Shown here in pieces: positions 20,444 to 31,712 of a stretch of 64,000 nucleotides of DNA. The stretch is taken from the NCBI RefSeq assembly GCF_004102025.1, contig NZ_CP025228.1:1674001-1738000 (forward strand), written 5' to 3'. Position numbers and translations under genes: made by a program. Each line of letters opens with the position of its first letter. Within the stretch, counting starts at the first letter, position 1. The notes under the pieces were generated by a model. It made no database searches. It saw nothing but the letters and a program-made list of their open reading frames with translations, and was not told the origin of the DNA. The stretch comes from Actinomyces qiguomingii. GTDB taxonomy: Bacteria > Actinomycetota > Actinomycetes > Actinomycetales > Actinomycetaceae.

Positions 20444-20478
20444 CGGGTGCGCCCGCCGGACAAATACGCGGTGCACCG

Positions 20479-21543
20479 CTATTCCGGCTTGGCGCCGAAG
20501 ACGATCTCATCCCATGAGGGCACCGAGCGCCGGGCGCGTCGTTTGGGCTTGGGGGCGGGCGCGGCGGGCATGTCCGGCAATGCCTCCTGGGCGGCGGAGG
20601 CCTCCGAGCGGTCCTCCTGCTCAGGAGCGGATGTGGGCGTGGTCCGCAGGCGGCTGCCGGCAGGGTGGTTGCCGGTGTGAGCGCGACGGCGTTCAGACAT
20701 GGACACCACCTGCGCCTGCCCCTGTGTGGGAGTGTCGGCCCGCGTATTTCCGGTGTCCGGTGGGGCAGTGTCCTCCTCGGTGGGCGCCTGCGTCTCGATC
20801 CGACGCCCACGGTTGGAGGCCAAGTCCGCCAAGAGCGCGTCGGTGATGTCGACTGCGGACGCAGGCGTGTCCGGCGGTTCGGAGGCCGTGGCGGGAGTGC
20901 GCGCCGACGGCGGCGAGGTCGGGGACGCGGCTCCGGGCGCGGCGGAGTCCTGGTCAAAGACGGTGGGGCGGCGCGCACCGCCAGCCTCCGTCAGCCACCG
21001 GGCCTCGTCGTCGAGAGCGGATACGGAGCGGGCCGTCAGATCCAGCTCCCAGTGCGCGCGCTTGGCCTGAGCGCCCTGCACGAAGGTCAACACGATCTGC
21101 CACGGCTCGCGGCCCTCCCGCAGGGCATCCCATTCGAGGCTTGTCGGCTCAACACCGCGTGTGGCCAGCCGGTCGACCGCCAGCTCGCCCAGCACGGGGG
21201 AGTCCTTCTCCCAGCCAATCCGGCAGGCCTGGGCCTGCTGCACCGCCCACAGCCGCTCGGCGATGACCGGCCCCTCGAAACGGCGCACATGCTCCACATC
21301 AAGGCCGGTGGCTGAGGCCACCTCCTCGGCGCTGGCGCCGGCGCGCATAAGGGCCTGCAGCTCCCGAGGACGGACGGCCTGGCCGGGAACGGGCGGAGGC
21401 GAGGTCGGAGCCAGAGCCGCGGGGCGCGCACGTCTCACGGCGGCCCGCAGCGCGTCATCAACCACGATGCTGTAGCGCTCACCGCGTGAGTCGGTCATGA
21501 CGATGGTGTCGCCGTTGGCGCCCAACAGCTCTAACTCGATCAT
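20479..21543 (-). CDS. sepH: SepH, FtsZ-associated cell-division protein (DUF3071)
   Basis: A 354-residue protein. The conserved N-terminal domain (1 to about 165) starts MIELELLGANGDTIVMTD and contains a helix-turn-helix-like stretch (LMRAGASAEEVASATGLD). The rest is disordered and rich in Pro, Ala and Arg, with a conserved short C-terminal basic/aromatic motif (RRARRSVPSWDEIVFG). In Streptomyces and mycobacteria SepH binds FtsZ through this layout and stimulates its assembly. ATG 21543 is chosen because taaggagg lies just upstream on the minus strand; an extra 37 residues in the open frame have no ribosome site. It is divergent from the DUF4193 gene. Confidence 0.9.
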   Translation of the reverse strand: MIELELLGANGDTIVMTDSRGERYSIVVDDALRAAVRRARPAALAPTSPPPVPGQAVRPRELQALMRAGASAEEVASATGLDVEHVRRFEGPVIAERLWAVQQAQACRIGWEKDSPVLGELAVDRLATRGVEPTSLEWDALREGREPWQIVLTFVQGAQAKRAHWELDLTARSVSALDDEARWLTEAGGARRPTVFDQDSAAPGAASPTSPPSARTPATASEPPDTPASAVDITDALLADLASNRGRRIETQAPTEEDTAPPDTGNTRADTPTQGQAQVVSMSERRRAHTGNHPAGSRLRTTPTSAPEQEDRSEASAAQEALPDMPAAPAPKPKRRARRSVPSWDEIVFGAKPE

Positions 21544-21873
21544 TGGCGCGGGCCTCCTTACAGTTCCCTGTGCGGCACGAGACGGGCGAGCCGACACATG
21601 TCTCAGCGTGCCACCTAAGCCGCCCCGTATCGGGGAGGCGAGGCCGCGTGGCACGTGAGAGGCTCGCGACCTGTTCGCCCATAGCCGCTGCGTACGGCCT
21701 GGTCAGCCGGTTCCCGCCGCGCCTGCGTGGTGCTATGGTGCGCGTGCCCTAGCTCAGAGGGGCGGCACGCGTTCACCGATCGTTCACCGATGGGTGCGTG
21801 GCCGTTCCCGGCAGCGTCCGTCGCTGCCCGAGAGCTCCAGCGAGAGCCGTCCACAACAGAAAGTGACGAGGCC
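21544..21873. promoter_or_regulatory. Divergent intergenic region between sepH and DUF4193 gene
   Basis: About 330 bases with no credible gene. Facing the DUF4193 gene there is a -10-like tatggt at 21734-21739. After it an inverted repeat pairs gcgtgcc (21742-21748) with ggcacgc (21764-21770), and an exact tandem repeat cgttcaccgat lies at 21770-21780 and 21781-21791, about 85 bases before the start codon. These could be operator or leader elements. On the sepH side only the ribosome site is clear. Confidence 0.4.
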
Positions 21874-22179
21874 ATGGCAACCGACTACGACGCCCCGCGC
21901 AAGAACGACGACGAGCCCGAAGCCGATTCCATTGAGGAGCTCACCGCTCGTCAGAAGGATCAGTCCTCGGAGGCGATTGAGGAGGATGAGAACGAAGTCG
22001 CCGAGGGCTTCGAACTCCCCGGGGCCGACCTGTCCCGAGAGGAGTTGAGTGTGCACGTCGTCCCGCAGTTGGAGGACGAGTTCACCTGCTCGGAATGCTT
22101 CCTGGTACACCACCGCAGCTCCCTTGCGTATGTTGACGATGCCACCGGCCTGCCGGTGTGCACGGACTGCGCCGGTTGA
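21874..22179 (+). CDS. DUF4193 zinc-ribbon protein
   Basis: A 101-residue acidic protein. The N-terminal half is disordered and Asp/Glu-rich. The C-terminal part carries two Cys pairs, Cys72/Cys75 (CSEC) and Cys96/Cys99 (CTDC), spaced as a zinc ribbon, with LVHHRSSLAY between. The family (M. tuberculosis Rv2699c) is near-universal in actinobacteria; its function is not firmly established, although zinc ribbons of this size often bind RNA polymerase or nucleic acid. ATG 21874 follows gacgag, a modest ribosome site. It heads the block of conserved genes ending at the TrmA-like gene. Confidence 0.87.
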   Translation: MATDYDAPRKNDDEPEADSIEELTARQKDQSSEAIEEDENEVAEGFELPGADLSREELSVHVVPQLEDEFTCSECFLVHHRSSLAYVDDATGLPVCTDCAG

Positions 22180-22194
22180 TAGGAGGACGGACTC

Positions 22195-22881
22195 ATGGGC
22201 CTGTTCTCCCGACGCAACCGTGACGACGTCCAAGCCGAAGAGACGGATCAGCAGGATCCGCAGGCGCCTGCGACCGGCCCCTGGGACGCCGATGCCGTCC
22301 CTGCCGACACCGCAGCCGCGGGGCGTGTTGACCTGGGCTCCCTGCGGGTGCCCGCGGTTGACGGCATGCAGATCCGTATGGAACGGGCCGGCCGGGACGC
22401 CGAGGCATCGGCCGCCGTCCTGATCCTGGGCGGTTCTACACTGGAGCTGCGCGCCTTCGCGGCGCCGCGTACCGCTGGCATCTGGGATGACCTGCGCGGC
22501 GACATCACCGCCGAGTTGACTCGTGCCAAGGCCACTTACGAGATCGTCGATGGTGACCACGGCGTCGAGATTCTCGCCCAGGTGCCGGTGCGCACTCCGG
22601 AAGGGCGCGGTGCGACCATGGCCGCCCGCTTCATCGGCGTCGACGGGCCACGGTGGTTCCTGCGAGGCGTACTTCAGGGACGCGCCGCAACCGACGCCGA
22701 CGCCGCCCGTCCCCTGCGCGAGATCTTCGCCAACACCGTTGTGGTGCGCGACGGTGCCGCCCGTCCTCCCCGCGAGATCCTGCCGCTACACGCCCCCGGC
22801 GTGACCACGGCCCCCGCGGCCGAGGAACTGCCCGGCCTGGACCCGTTGCGGCCTGGCCCCACCATCGCCGAGGTGCGATGA
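22195..22881 (+). CDS. DUF3710 family protein
   Basis: A 228-residue protein matching the Rv2696c family: a charged N-terminus (MGLFSRRNRDDVQ), then a conserved alpha/beta core with VPAVDGMQIRME, the LELRAFAAPRTAGIWDDLR segment, and GPRWFLRGVLQG near 150. There are no membrane segments or obvious catalytic motif. It is 15 bases behind DUF4193, with a strong taggagg ribosome site. In mycobacteria dut lies next to it; no dut is present here. Function unknown. Confidence 0.85.
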   Translation: MGLFSRRNRDDVQAEETDQQDPQAPATGPWDADAVPADTAAAGRVDLGSLRVPAVDGMQIRMERAGRDAEASAAVLILGGSTLELRAFAAPRTAGIWDDLRGDITAELTRAKATYEIVDGDHGVEILAQVPVRTPEGRGATMAARFIGVDGPRWFLRGVLQGRAATDADAARPLREIFANTVVVRDGAARPPREILPLHAPGVTTAPAAEELPGLDPLRPGPTIAEVR

Positions 22882-23162
22882 GGCGGCACGCCGTCCCCGT
22901 CAAGGATCTGATTCCGCGCAGACGCGCCCACGTGTCCGGTGTGTTGCGTGCCGTCACGTACCGACCCGCCTCCGCCAAGCCGGTGTTGGTCGGTCAGCTC
23001 GACGACGGCACCGGCGTGGTGGACCTGATCTGGATGGGGAGACGCGCGATCGCCGGCATACGACCGGGTGTCTGCCTTCGGGCCGAGGGCATGGTGGTGG
23101 CCGGTCGCTCCCGTCCCTGCATTTACAACCCTTTTTACGAGATCCTCGGGGAGGCACCATGA
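22878..23162 (+). CDS. OB-fold nucleic-acid-binding protein
   Basis: A 94-residue protein with the beta pattern of an OB fold: AHVSGVLRAVTYRP, then VLVGQLDDGTGVVDLIWMGR and GVCLRAEGMVVAGR, similar to the anticodon-binding/RecG-like OB family. It probably binds single-stranded nucleic acid. ATG 22878 overlaps the DUF3710 stop (ATGA), and the next gene overlaps its stop in the same way, so all three are coupled. The large out-of-frame upstream extension was discarded. Corresponds to Rv2694c by order. Confidence 0.83.
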   Translation: MRRHAVPVKDLIPRRRAHVSGVLRAVTYRPASAKPVLVGQLDDGTGVVDLIWMGRRAIAGIRPGVCLRAEGMVVAGRSRPCIYNPFYEILGEAP

Positions 23163-23845
23163 GCGAGCAGTCCGGATCCGGCGTCTCGCCCGTCCACAGC
23201 GGGCTCGGCACCATTAACGCCGATCGCTTCGACGCCGCGGCGGCCGTCGGCGGCTGGCGGGGCGTCCTGGAGTCAATTGCTCCCACACTCATGTTCGTGT
23301 GTGTGCTTGCCCTGCGTCCTCAAGACCTGGCGGCCGCGCTGCTCGCCTCCTTGACGGTCAGTGCCGCCGCCCTGGCGATCCGACTGAGCGCTCGCCAGCC
23401 GCTGACTCAGGTGCTCGGCGGTGTGGCGGCGGCACTCGTCAGTGCCCTGTGGGCGTGGCGTTCAGGAAGTGCCACGAATTTCTATGCCACGGGTCTGGTG
23501 ATCAATGCCGTCTGGCTGGCGGTCACCGGCGGCTCACTGCTGCTGCGCCGACCCTTGGTAGGACTGTTCGTCCGGATCTGGCGCACGGCATCGGGCGACG
23601 GGCATTCCGACTCTCCGCAGGCACGACGCCGCTACGGGGTCGGAACCGGTATCCTGGCAGGTATGTTCTTACTGCGGCTGACAGTAGAACTGCCCTTGTA
23701 CCTGGCTGGCGAGGCCGCCGTAGGTGCACTCGGCCTGGCCCGGCTCGCGCTCGGCGTGCCTCTGTTCGCCCTGACCCTGTGGTTTGTATGGCAGGTGGTC
23801 AACCCAGTGCTCAGGCCGACTCCGGTCCCGCGTCCGGGGTCTTAG
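23159..23845 (+). CDS. DUF3159 integral membrane protein
   Basis: A 228-residue membrane protein with about six hydrophobic helices (for instance APTLMFVCVLALRP, AVWLAVTGGSLLLRRPLVG, LGVPLFALTLWFVWQVV). The motif RRPLVGL, then RRYGVGTGILAGMFLLRLTVELPLYL, is typical of the family (Rv2693c). The start overlaps the OB-fold gene by ATGA. Its last 35 bases overlap the 3' end of the convergent TrkA-like gene. Function unknown; the neighbouring K+ transport genes suggest but do not show an ion-homeostasis link. Confidence 0.84.
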   Translation: MSEQSGSGVSPVHSGLGTINADRFDAAAAVGGWRGVLESIAPTLMFVCVLALRPQDLAAALLASLTVSAAALAIRLSARQPLTQVLGGVAAALVSALWAWRSGSATNFYATGLVINAVWLAVTGGSLLLRRPLVGLFVRIWRTASGDGHSDSPQARRRYGVGTGILAGMFLLRLTVELPLYLAGEAAVGALGLARLALGVPLFALTLWFVWQVVNPVLRPTPVPRPGS

Positions 23846-24527
23846 GCTCGTGCGGCCCGGCAACCCCTGTGAAGATCGCCGGAATCTCACTCAGCGCCGC
23901 CTCACCGGCCTGCACGGTGAGGAAGAGCAGCTCATCGCCCCGCTCGAACCTGTCGTCACGGCCGGGCCGAATCGGTCTGGAGTCTCGCAGAATCGCGGCC
24001 AGAAGTGTGTGTGGCGGCAGATCCACCTCAGCGACCGGCTCGCCGATCACGGGGGAGTCGTCCGGCAGTGTCAACTCGTGCATGAACACTGCGGACTGGT
24101 GGAAGGTAAATACGGGGACCAGCGAGCCGACGCTAACGGCCTCCTCCACCAGAGCCGTCATGATGCGCGGGGTGGAGACGGCCACATCCACGCCCCAGGT
24201 GTCGTCAAACAGCCACTCGTTCTTCGGGTTGTTCACCCGCGCCACCGTGCGCGGCACCCCGTATTCGGTTTTAGCCAGCAGGGAGACGACCAGATTGACC
24301 TTGTCGTCGCCGGTGGCGGAGACGACCACGTCACAGTCGCCTGCGCCCGCCTCCGCCAGTGAGCCCACGTCACAAGCATCGGCCAACTGCCAGTCCGCTT
24401 CCGGAACAGAAGCGATGCGCATGGCGTCTGGAGCACGGTCCACCAGGGTGACGGTGTGTCCGTGGCTGATCAGTTCGCGGGCTATGGAGCGTCCCACCGA
24501 GCCTGCTCCCGCAATGAGGATCTTCAT
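23811..24527 (-). CDS. TrkA/RCK-family potassium uptake regulatory protein (CeoC-like)
   Basis: A 238-residue protein with an N-terminal Rossmann RCK domain (GAGSVG at about 8-13, binding NAD(H) or ATP) and a C-terminal TrkA_C domain (VDLPPHTLLAAILRD, DELLFLTV). RCK proteins gate K+ transporters. ATG 24527 is chosen because aggagg precedes it by 7 bases inside the end of the upstream trkA. Together the two minus-strand genes match the M. tuberculosis ceoB-ceoC pair. No TrkH/TrkG channel gene is next to them; the divergent KimA-like permease is the nearest candidate partner. Confidence 0.9.
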   Translation of the reverse strand: MKILIAGAGSVGRSIARELISHGHTVTLVDRAPDAMRIASVPEADWQLADACDVGSLAEAGAGDCDVVVSATGDDKVNLVVSLLAKTEYGVPRTVARVNNPKNEWLFDDTWGVDVAVSTPRIMTALVEEAVSVGSLVPVFTFHQSAVFMHELTLPDDSPVIGEPVAEVDLPPHTLLAAILRDSRPIRPGRDDRFERGDELLFLTVQAGEAALSEIPAIFTGVAGPHEPKTPDAGPESA

Positions 24528-24529
24528 GT

Positions 24530-25195
24530 TCAAACCTCCTGGACGGGTGGGCGGGACAGGGCGCGCTGAACGGCCGACAACTGCTGCGTGGAGGCGGCCA
24601 GATGCAGTCGGTCATGCTCCTGAATGACGGTACTCGCCTGCGGGATGACCACTCCCGACCCGCGTGACAACCAGGCCACCCGCACCGCGAGCTGTTCCTC
24701 CAGCGAGCCGATCGTGGTGCCAACCCATGCCGAGGACATGTCCGGCTGGATTAGTCCCGCCGCGCCCGACGGATCCATGAACTCCTGCGCCCCACCGCCC
24801 GGCAGCAGACGCCGCATCATGTGCTCGGCCGTCTGCCGCACCGTCGCCACGGTGGGGATGCCGAGCCGTTCGTAGACGTCGGCGCGAGTGGGGTCATAGA
24901 TACGGGCGACCACATGTTCGACGCCGAACAGCTCCCGCGCCACGCGCGCGGCGATCACGTTGGAATTGTCACCGTTGGAAACGGCTGCGAAGGCGTAGGC
25001 CTCGTCTATGCCCGCCTGCTCCAACGCGTCCCGGTCAAAACCGATGCCCTTGACCTTACGCCCGTTGAACGTGGCCGGCAGTCGCCGGAACGCGTCAGAG
25101 TTCTGGTCGATGACGGCCACCGAATGACCCATGTGGTCCAGCTGAGAGGCCATGGAGGCCCCCACCCGGCCGCAGCCCATGATGACGAAGTGCAC
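24530..25195 (-). CDS. trkA: TrkA/RCK-family potassium uptake regulatory protein (CeoB-like)
   Basis: A 221-residue protein with the RCK N-domain GCGRVGAS at the start, the nucleotide-binding acidic residue in VAVIDQNSDAF, and a short TrkA_C domain. GTG 25195 gives the usual VHFVIMGCGRVG opening; the extra 22 residues upstream are basic and unlike the family. Two single-domain RCK proteins from one transcript usually form a heteromeric ring. The start is only 74 bases from the divergent permease start, so the two promoters share a very short region. Confidence 0.9.
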   Translation of the reverse strand: MHFVIMGCGRVGASMASQLDHMGHSVAVIDQNSDAFRRLPATFNGRKVKGIGFDRDALEQAGIDEAYAFAAVSNGDNSNVIAARVARELFGVEHVVARIYDPTRADVYERLGIPTVATVRQTAEHMMRRLLPGGGAQEFMDPSGAAGLIQPDMSSAWVGTTIGSLEEQLAVRVAWLSRGSGVVIPQASTVIQEHDRLHLAASTQQLSAVQRALSRPPVQEV

Positions 25196-25269
25196 GGGAA
25201 GAACGGTACTCCCTCGGTGGCGGGCGTGAGGCTTGGCCCAGGCCGGAGGCGGACGTAGCATCGTGGTTC

Positions 25270-27366
25270 GTGCGTGACTTCGCCGACCGCGTCAAGCGGC
25301 TCCTCGTCGGCCGCTCGGTTCCCAGCCGGGCCGCGGGGCGGACCCCTCTCCCCAAACGGATCGCCCTACCGGTGCTCGGAGCCGACGTCCTGTCCTCCGT
25401 CGCCTACGCCCCCGACGAGATCCTTCTCACCCTGGCGGTGGCTGGCCTGGCCGCCACCGCCGTGTCGCCCTGGGTGGCCCTGGCCGTTGCCGGCGTACTT
25501 CTGCTCGTGGTCGCCTCCTACCGGCAGACCATCCACGCCTACCCCTCCGGCGGGGGCGACTACGAGGTGGTATCCAAGAATCTCGGCCAACGGGCGGGAC
25601 TCATGGTCGCCTCGGCCCTGATCAGTGACTTCGTACTCACAGTTGCCGTCTCCATCTCCTCCGCCGCCGGCTACCTGGTCGCCGCTGTACCCGCCCTGGC
25701 CACTCACAGGGTGGAGATCGCCGTCGGCATTGTCACCGTGCTGACGCTGATGAATCTGCGTGCTAGCCGCGGGCCAGGCCGTGGCGCTGCCCTGCCCGCA
25801 TACCTGTACATGGGGGCCATCGGGGTCATGGCCGTGGTGGGCGCCTTTCAGGAGCTTACCGGCACTCTCGGACGGGCACCCTCCGCGGCCTACGAGGTGG
25901 TTGCTCAATCAGGCTGGGACCAGGGGCTGACGGGACTGGCTGGCGCTTTCCTGGTTCTGCGCGCATGGTCCTGCGGTTGCGCCGCCCTGACCGGCGTGGA
26001 GGCCATCCCCGGCGGGGTGCCCAGCTTCCAGCGACCCAAAGCTAGCAATGCCGCCACCACCCTGCTGCTGCTCGGTGTGATCGCCGCCGTCATGCTCATC
26101 GGCGTGGTGCATCTGGCCGGCGCCGTCGGCGTGCATATGGTCGACAACCCCGCCACCGATCTACTCGACGCCGGCGCGCCGCTGGGCGAGGACTACCACC
26201 AGTACCCGGTGATCGGCCAGGTCGCCGCGGCCGTGTTCGTGGGCTTTCCGCCCATGTTCTATCTGGTCACCTTGACCACCGGCCTGATCCTGGTAATGGC
26301 GGCCCGCTCCGCCTTCAAAGGTTTGCCGGTGCTTACCGGCACGCTCAGCGGCAAGGAGTTCCTGCCCCGCCGCCCGTCCAAGCGCGGCGATCAGCCAGAC
26401 GCCAGGGGCGCCATGGTGCTGTGGGTCGGCGCCATCGCCTTCATCGTCGGTTTTCAAGCCAACACCAACCGACTGATCCAGCTGTACATCGTGGGCGTGT
26501 TCATCTGCTTCACCCTGTCCCAGATGGGAATGCTGCGGCACTGGAACCGGCAGCTGTCCACTGCCACCGATCCGGTCGGCCGCCGCCGAATGCGCCGTTC
26601 CCGCCTCATCAACGGCATGGGCGTGGTCGGGACCGGTGCCGTGCTGGTGATCGTCCTGCTGACCGAGTTCACTCGCGGCGTCTGGATCGCCGTGGCGGTC
26701 ATCGCGCTGCTCTACCTGGTGATGACCGGCATCCACAGCCACTATCGGCGCTTCGGCGATCAGGTCGCAATTGACGACTCGTCCGACGCGCTGCCTGCAC
26801 CCGCACACGTGCACGCCATCGTCCTGGTCTCCCGCCTGCACCGGCCCGCCCTGCGCGCGTTGACCTACGCCCTGTCAACACAACCGCGGTCCATTGAGGC
26901 CGTAACCGTTGACACCGGCGACGGTGTCGCACAAGGACTGCTGGATGACTGGGAGCACGCCGAACTGCCGGTGCCCTTGACCATACTGGACTCCCCGTAC
27001 CGTGATGTCACCGGGCCCATCGTGTCCTATGTGCGCAGTTTGCGCCGCGAGTCGCCCCGCGATCTAGTGGTCGTCTTCCTGCCCGAGTACCTGGTGCGGC
27101 ACTGGTGGCAGCGGGCCCTGCACAACCGGACGGCCCTGCCCCTGAAGGCCGCGCTGCTGCTGACCCCCGGCGTCGTGGTGGCCTCGGTGCCTTGGCGGCT
27201 GGGTCTTCCCGGCCAGACCTACATCCACCAAGGTCTTCGAATCACCGCACCGCGGGGCATCACAGACACCGACGGTGCCAACCGCACGCCTCCGCCCACC
27301 GCCCAAGCCGCGCAAGCGACCAGCGACCACCCACACCTCCGTACGACGCCCCAGGAGAATGCATGA
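25270..27366 (+). CDS. KimA-like APC-superfamily permease, probable K+ importer
   Basis: A 698-residue protein with about 12 membrane helices (to residue ~490) and a soluble C-terminal domain (~505-665). From memory the sequence tracks Bacillus subtilis KimA/YdaO closely in several places: RLLVGRSVPSRAAG, LSSVAYAPDEILL, SYRQTIHAYPSGGGDYEVV, CGCAALTGVEAI, and LYIVGVFICFTLSQMGM. KimA is a high-affinity K+/H+ symporter controlled by c-di-AMP. Genome annotations usually call this family an amino-acid permease. Position beside two TrkA/RCK proteins favours potassium. The tail after about 660 is low in complexity. The GTG 25270 start has a weak ribosome site. Overlaps the next gene by ATGA. Confidence 0.85.
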   Translation: MRDFADRVKRLLVGRSVPSRAAGRTPLPKRIALPVLGADVLSSVAYAPDEILLTLAVAGLAATAVSPWVALAVAGVLLLVVASYRQTIHAYPSGGGDYEVVSKNLGQRAGLMVASALISDFVLTVAVSISSAAGYLVAAVPALATHRVEIAVGIVTVLTLMNLRASRGPGRGAALPAYLYMGAIGVMAVVGAFQELTGTLGRAPSAAYEVVAQSGWDQGLTGLAGAFLVLRAWSCGCAALTGVEAIPGGVPSFQRPKASNAATTLLLLGVIAAVMLIGVVHLAGAVGVHMVDNPATDLLDAGAPLGEDYHQYPVIGQVAAAVFVGFPPMFYLVTLTTGLILVMAARSAFKGLPVLTGTLSGKEFLPRRPSKRGDQPDARGAMVLWVGAIAFIVGFQANTNRLIQLYIVGVFICFTLSQMGMLRHWNRQLSTATDPVGRRRMRRSRLINGMGVVGTGAVLVIVLLTEFTRGVWIAVAVIALLYLVMTGIHSHYRRFGDQVAIDDSSDALPAPAHVHAIVLVSRLHRPALRALTYALSTQPRSIEAVTVDTGDGVAQGLLDDWEHAELPVPLTILDSPYRDVTGPIVSYVRSLRRESPRDLVVVFLPEYLVRHWWQRALHNRTALPLKAALLLTPGVVVASVPWRLGLPGQTYIHQGLRITAPRGITDTDGANRTPPPTAQAAQATSDHPHLRTTPQENA

Positions 27367-28832
27367 GTCCCCACCGCCGCAACGCCACACCCCGGCCGCC
27401 GGCCCTCGCGCCCGCCACGCCGGAGTACATCACCCTCACCGTCGGTGCTCCCGCCCACGGCGGCCACTGCGTGGCTCGTCCCGCCGATGAGCCCTCTGGG
27501 CGCATCGTCTTTGTTCGCCACGCCCTGCCCGGGGAGACCGTGCGGGCGGTGATGACGGAGAAGAACGCCAAGATTTGGCGGGCCGACGCCGTCGAGATCC
27601 TTTCCGCCTCACCTGACAGAGTGCGGCCCAGCTGGAAGGAGGCCGGCCCCGGGGGAGTGGGAGGCGGCGAACTCTCCCATGTGGCCCTGCCGGCTCAGCG
27701 CACCTGGAAGCGATGGGTGCTGGCGGACTGCCTGCGCCGCATCGGCGGCAGCGACGTAGTCGACGCGGTATCCGCCCTGCCCGGCGTCACCGGCGGCGCC
27801 GTGTCGATAGAGCCCATGCCGGGTGAGGCGGCCGCCGAGACCGACCCCGATCCACGAGTGCGTGCACGTGCCGGCACCGGCACTCGCACCCGCGTGTCCC
27901 TGACCGTCACCGAGGCCGGCGAGGCCGGCATGCACGGCTTCCGCTCCGGCGCCGTCCTGCCCGTGCGCACCCTGCCCCTGGCGGTACGCGCCATCCAGGA
28001 CCTCGGCTTGACCGAACGCTCCCTGTGGCGTAAGCACTTCCGTCCCGGAATGCGCGTGGACGCGGTGGCCCCTTCAGAAGGGGATCCGCTGGTCCTGCTG
28101 GACAATCCCGGCGACACCGGGCGGGAACCCACTGTGCTTACCGCATCCGGGCGTTCCACGGGCCGCAGGCGCGTAGGCGAGGTGGTGGACGCCTCCGGCC
28201 TGGGCCTGGGCGAGCTGCACTACTCCGTGCACGCCGACGGCTTCTGGCAGGCCCACCGCCAGGCGCCGAGCGTGCTGGTCGACCGGGTGGTGCGTGCCGC
28301 TCTCGCCCAGACGCCAACCGCCTCCGGCACCCGCCCCGCAGATGCGCCGCTGGACCCCGACCGTACCGGCAACCTACGCGTACTGGAGCTGTACTCCGGA
28401 GCCGGATTGTTCACCCTGCCCCTGGCGGCGTTGACCGGTGCGGTGCGTTCGCTGGAGGGAGATGCTCGGGCTGTTGGCGACGCCCGCCGCACCCTTCACG
28501 ATTACACCGGGGTAGAACTGTCCGCCGGACGAGTCACCCCCGCGGCGGTCTCTAGTCTGGGACGCTTCGACGTGGATGCTCGCGGCGGACACGGCGGCGC
28601 CGACGTGGTTGTACTCGACCCGCCGCGGCGGGGTGCCGGCCGGGGAATAATCCAGGCCGTGGCCGCCTTGAATCCGCGGCGGGTGGTGCTGGTCGCCTGC
28701 GACCCGGCCGCACTGGCTCGCGACCTGGGTGTCTTCCTGGCCCTCGGATACCCACCGGTTGCCATGAGCGCATTGGACATGTTCCCTCACACCCATCACT
28801 TCGAGACCATCGCGGTGCTGGAGCGCGGCTGA
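27363..28832 (+). CDS. TrmA/RlmD-family RNA (uracil-5-)-methyltransferase
   Basis: A 489-residue class I SAM methyltransferase. A TRAM RNA-binding domain is at about 20-80 (ITLTVGAPAHGGHCVAR, VFVRHALPGETV). The catalytic domain has LELYSGAGLFTLPLA (SAM site, around 340), VVVLDPPRRGAG (around 415) and the nucleophile Cys in LVACDPAALARD near 445. I do not see the four-Cys iron-sulfur motif of E. coli RlmD. It probably makes m5U in rRNA or tRNA; the target is not readable from sequence. It ends the block syntenic with Rv2689c. ATG 27363 overlaps the permease stop and has ccaggag upstream. Confidence 0.9.
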   Translation: MSPHRRNATPRPPALAPATPEYITLTVGAPAHGGHCVARPADEPSGRIVFVRHALPGETVRAVMTEKNAKIWRADAVEILSASPDRVRPSWKEAGPGGVGGGELSHVALPAQRTWKRWVLADCLRRIGGSDVVDAVSALPGVTGGAVSIEPMPGEAAAETDPDPRVRARAGTGTRTRVSLTVTEAGEAGMHGFRSGAVLPVRTLPLAVRAIQDLGLTERSLWRKHFRPGMRVDAVAPSEGDPLVLLDNPGDTGREPTVLTASGRSTGRRRVGEVVDASGLGLGELHYSVHADGFWQAHRQAPSVLVDRVVRAALAQTPTASGTRPADAPLDPDRTGNLRVLELYSGAGLFTLPLAALTGAVRSLEGDARAVGDARRTLHDYTGVELSAGRVTPAAVSSLGRFDVDARGGHGGADVVVLDPPRRGAGRGIIQAVAALNPRRVVLVACDPAALARDLGVFLALGYPPVAMSALDMFPHTHHFETIAVLERG

Positions 28833-29015
28833 GCACCGCCAACCTGGCCGACGCCACCTTTTCGTGAGGGGAGCGTGGCGTATGCCGCGGCCTCGGTGAG
28901 ACGGTCGGAGCCGTATTTGTGCCGGATGCCGGCCCGTCGACTACCGTGGCGGCGGCCATTACCCACACGAGCGCAACCCGTGCGTCACCGCGCACCAGGA
29001 CGAACAGGAACGAAC

Positions 29016-31712
<2,697 letters not shown>

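Noticed and set aside
23299..24627. 442-residue plus-strand frame across DUF3159 and the TrkA genes
   Set aside because: It is out of frame with DUF3159 and antisense to trkA; Ser/Arg/Thr-rich with no motifs.
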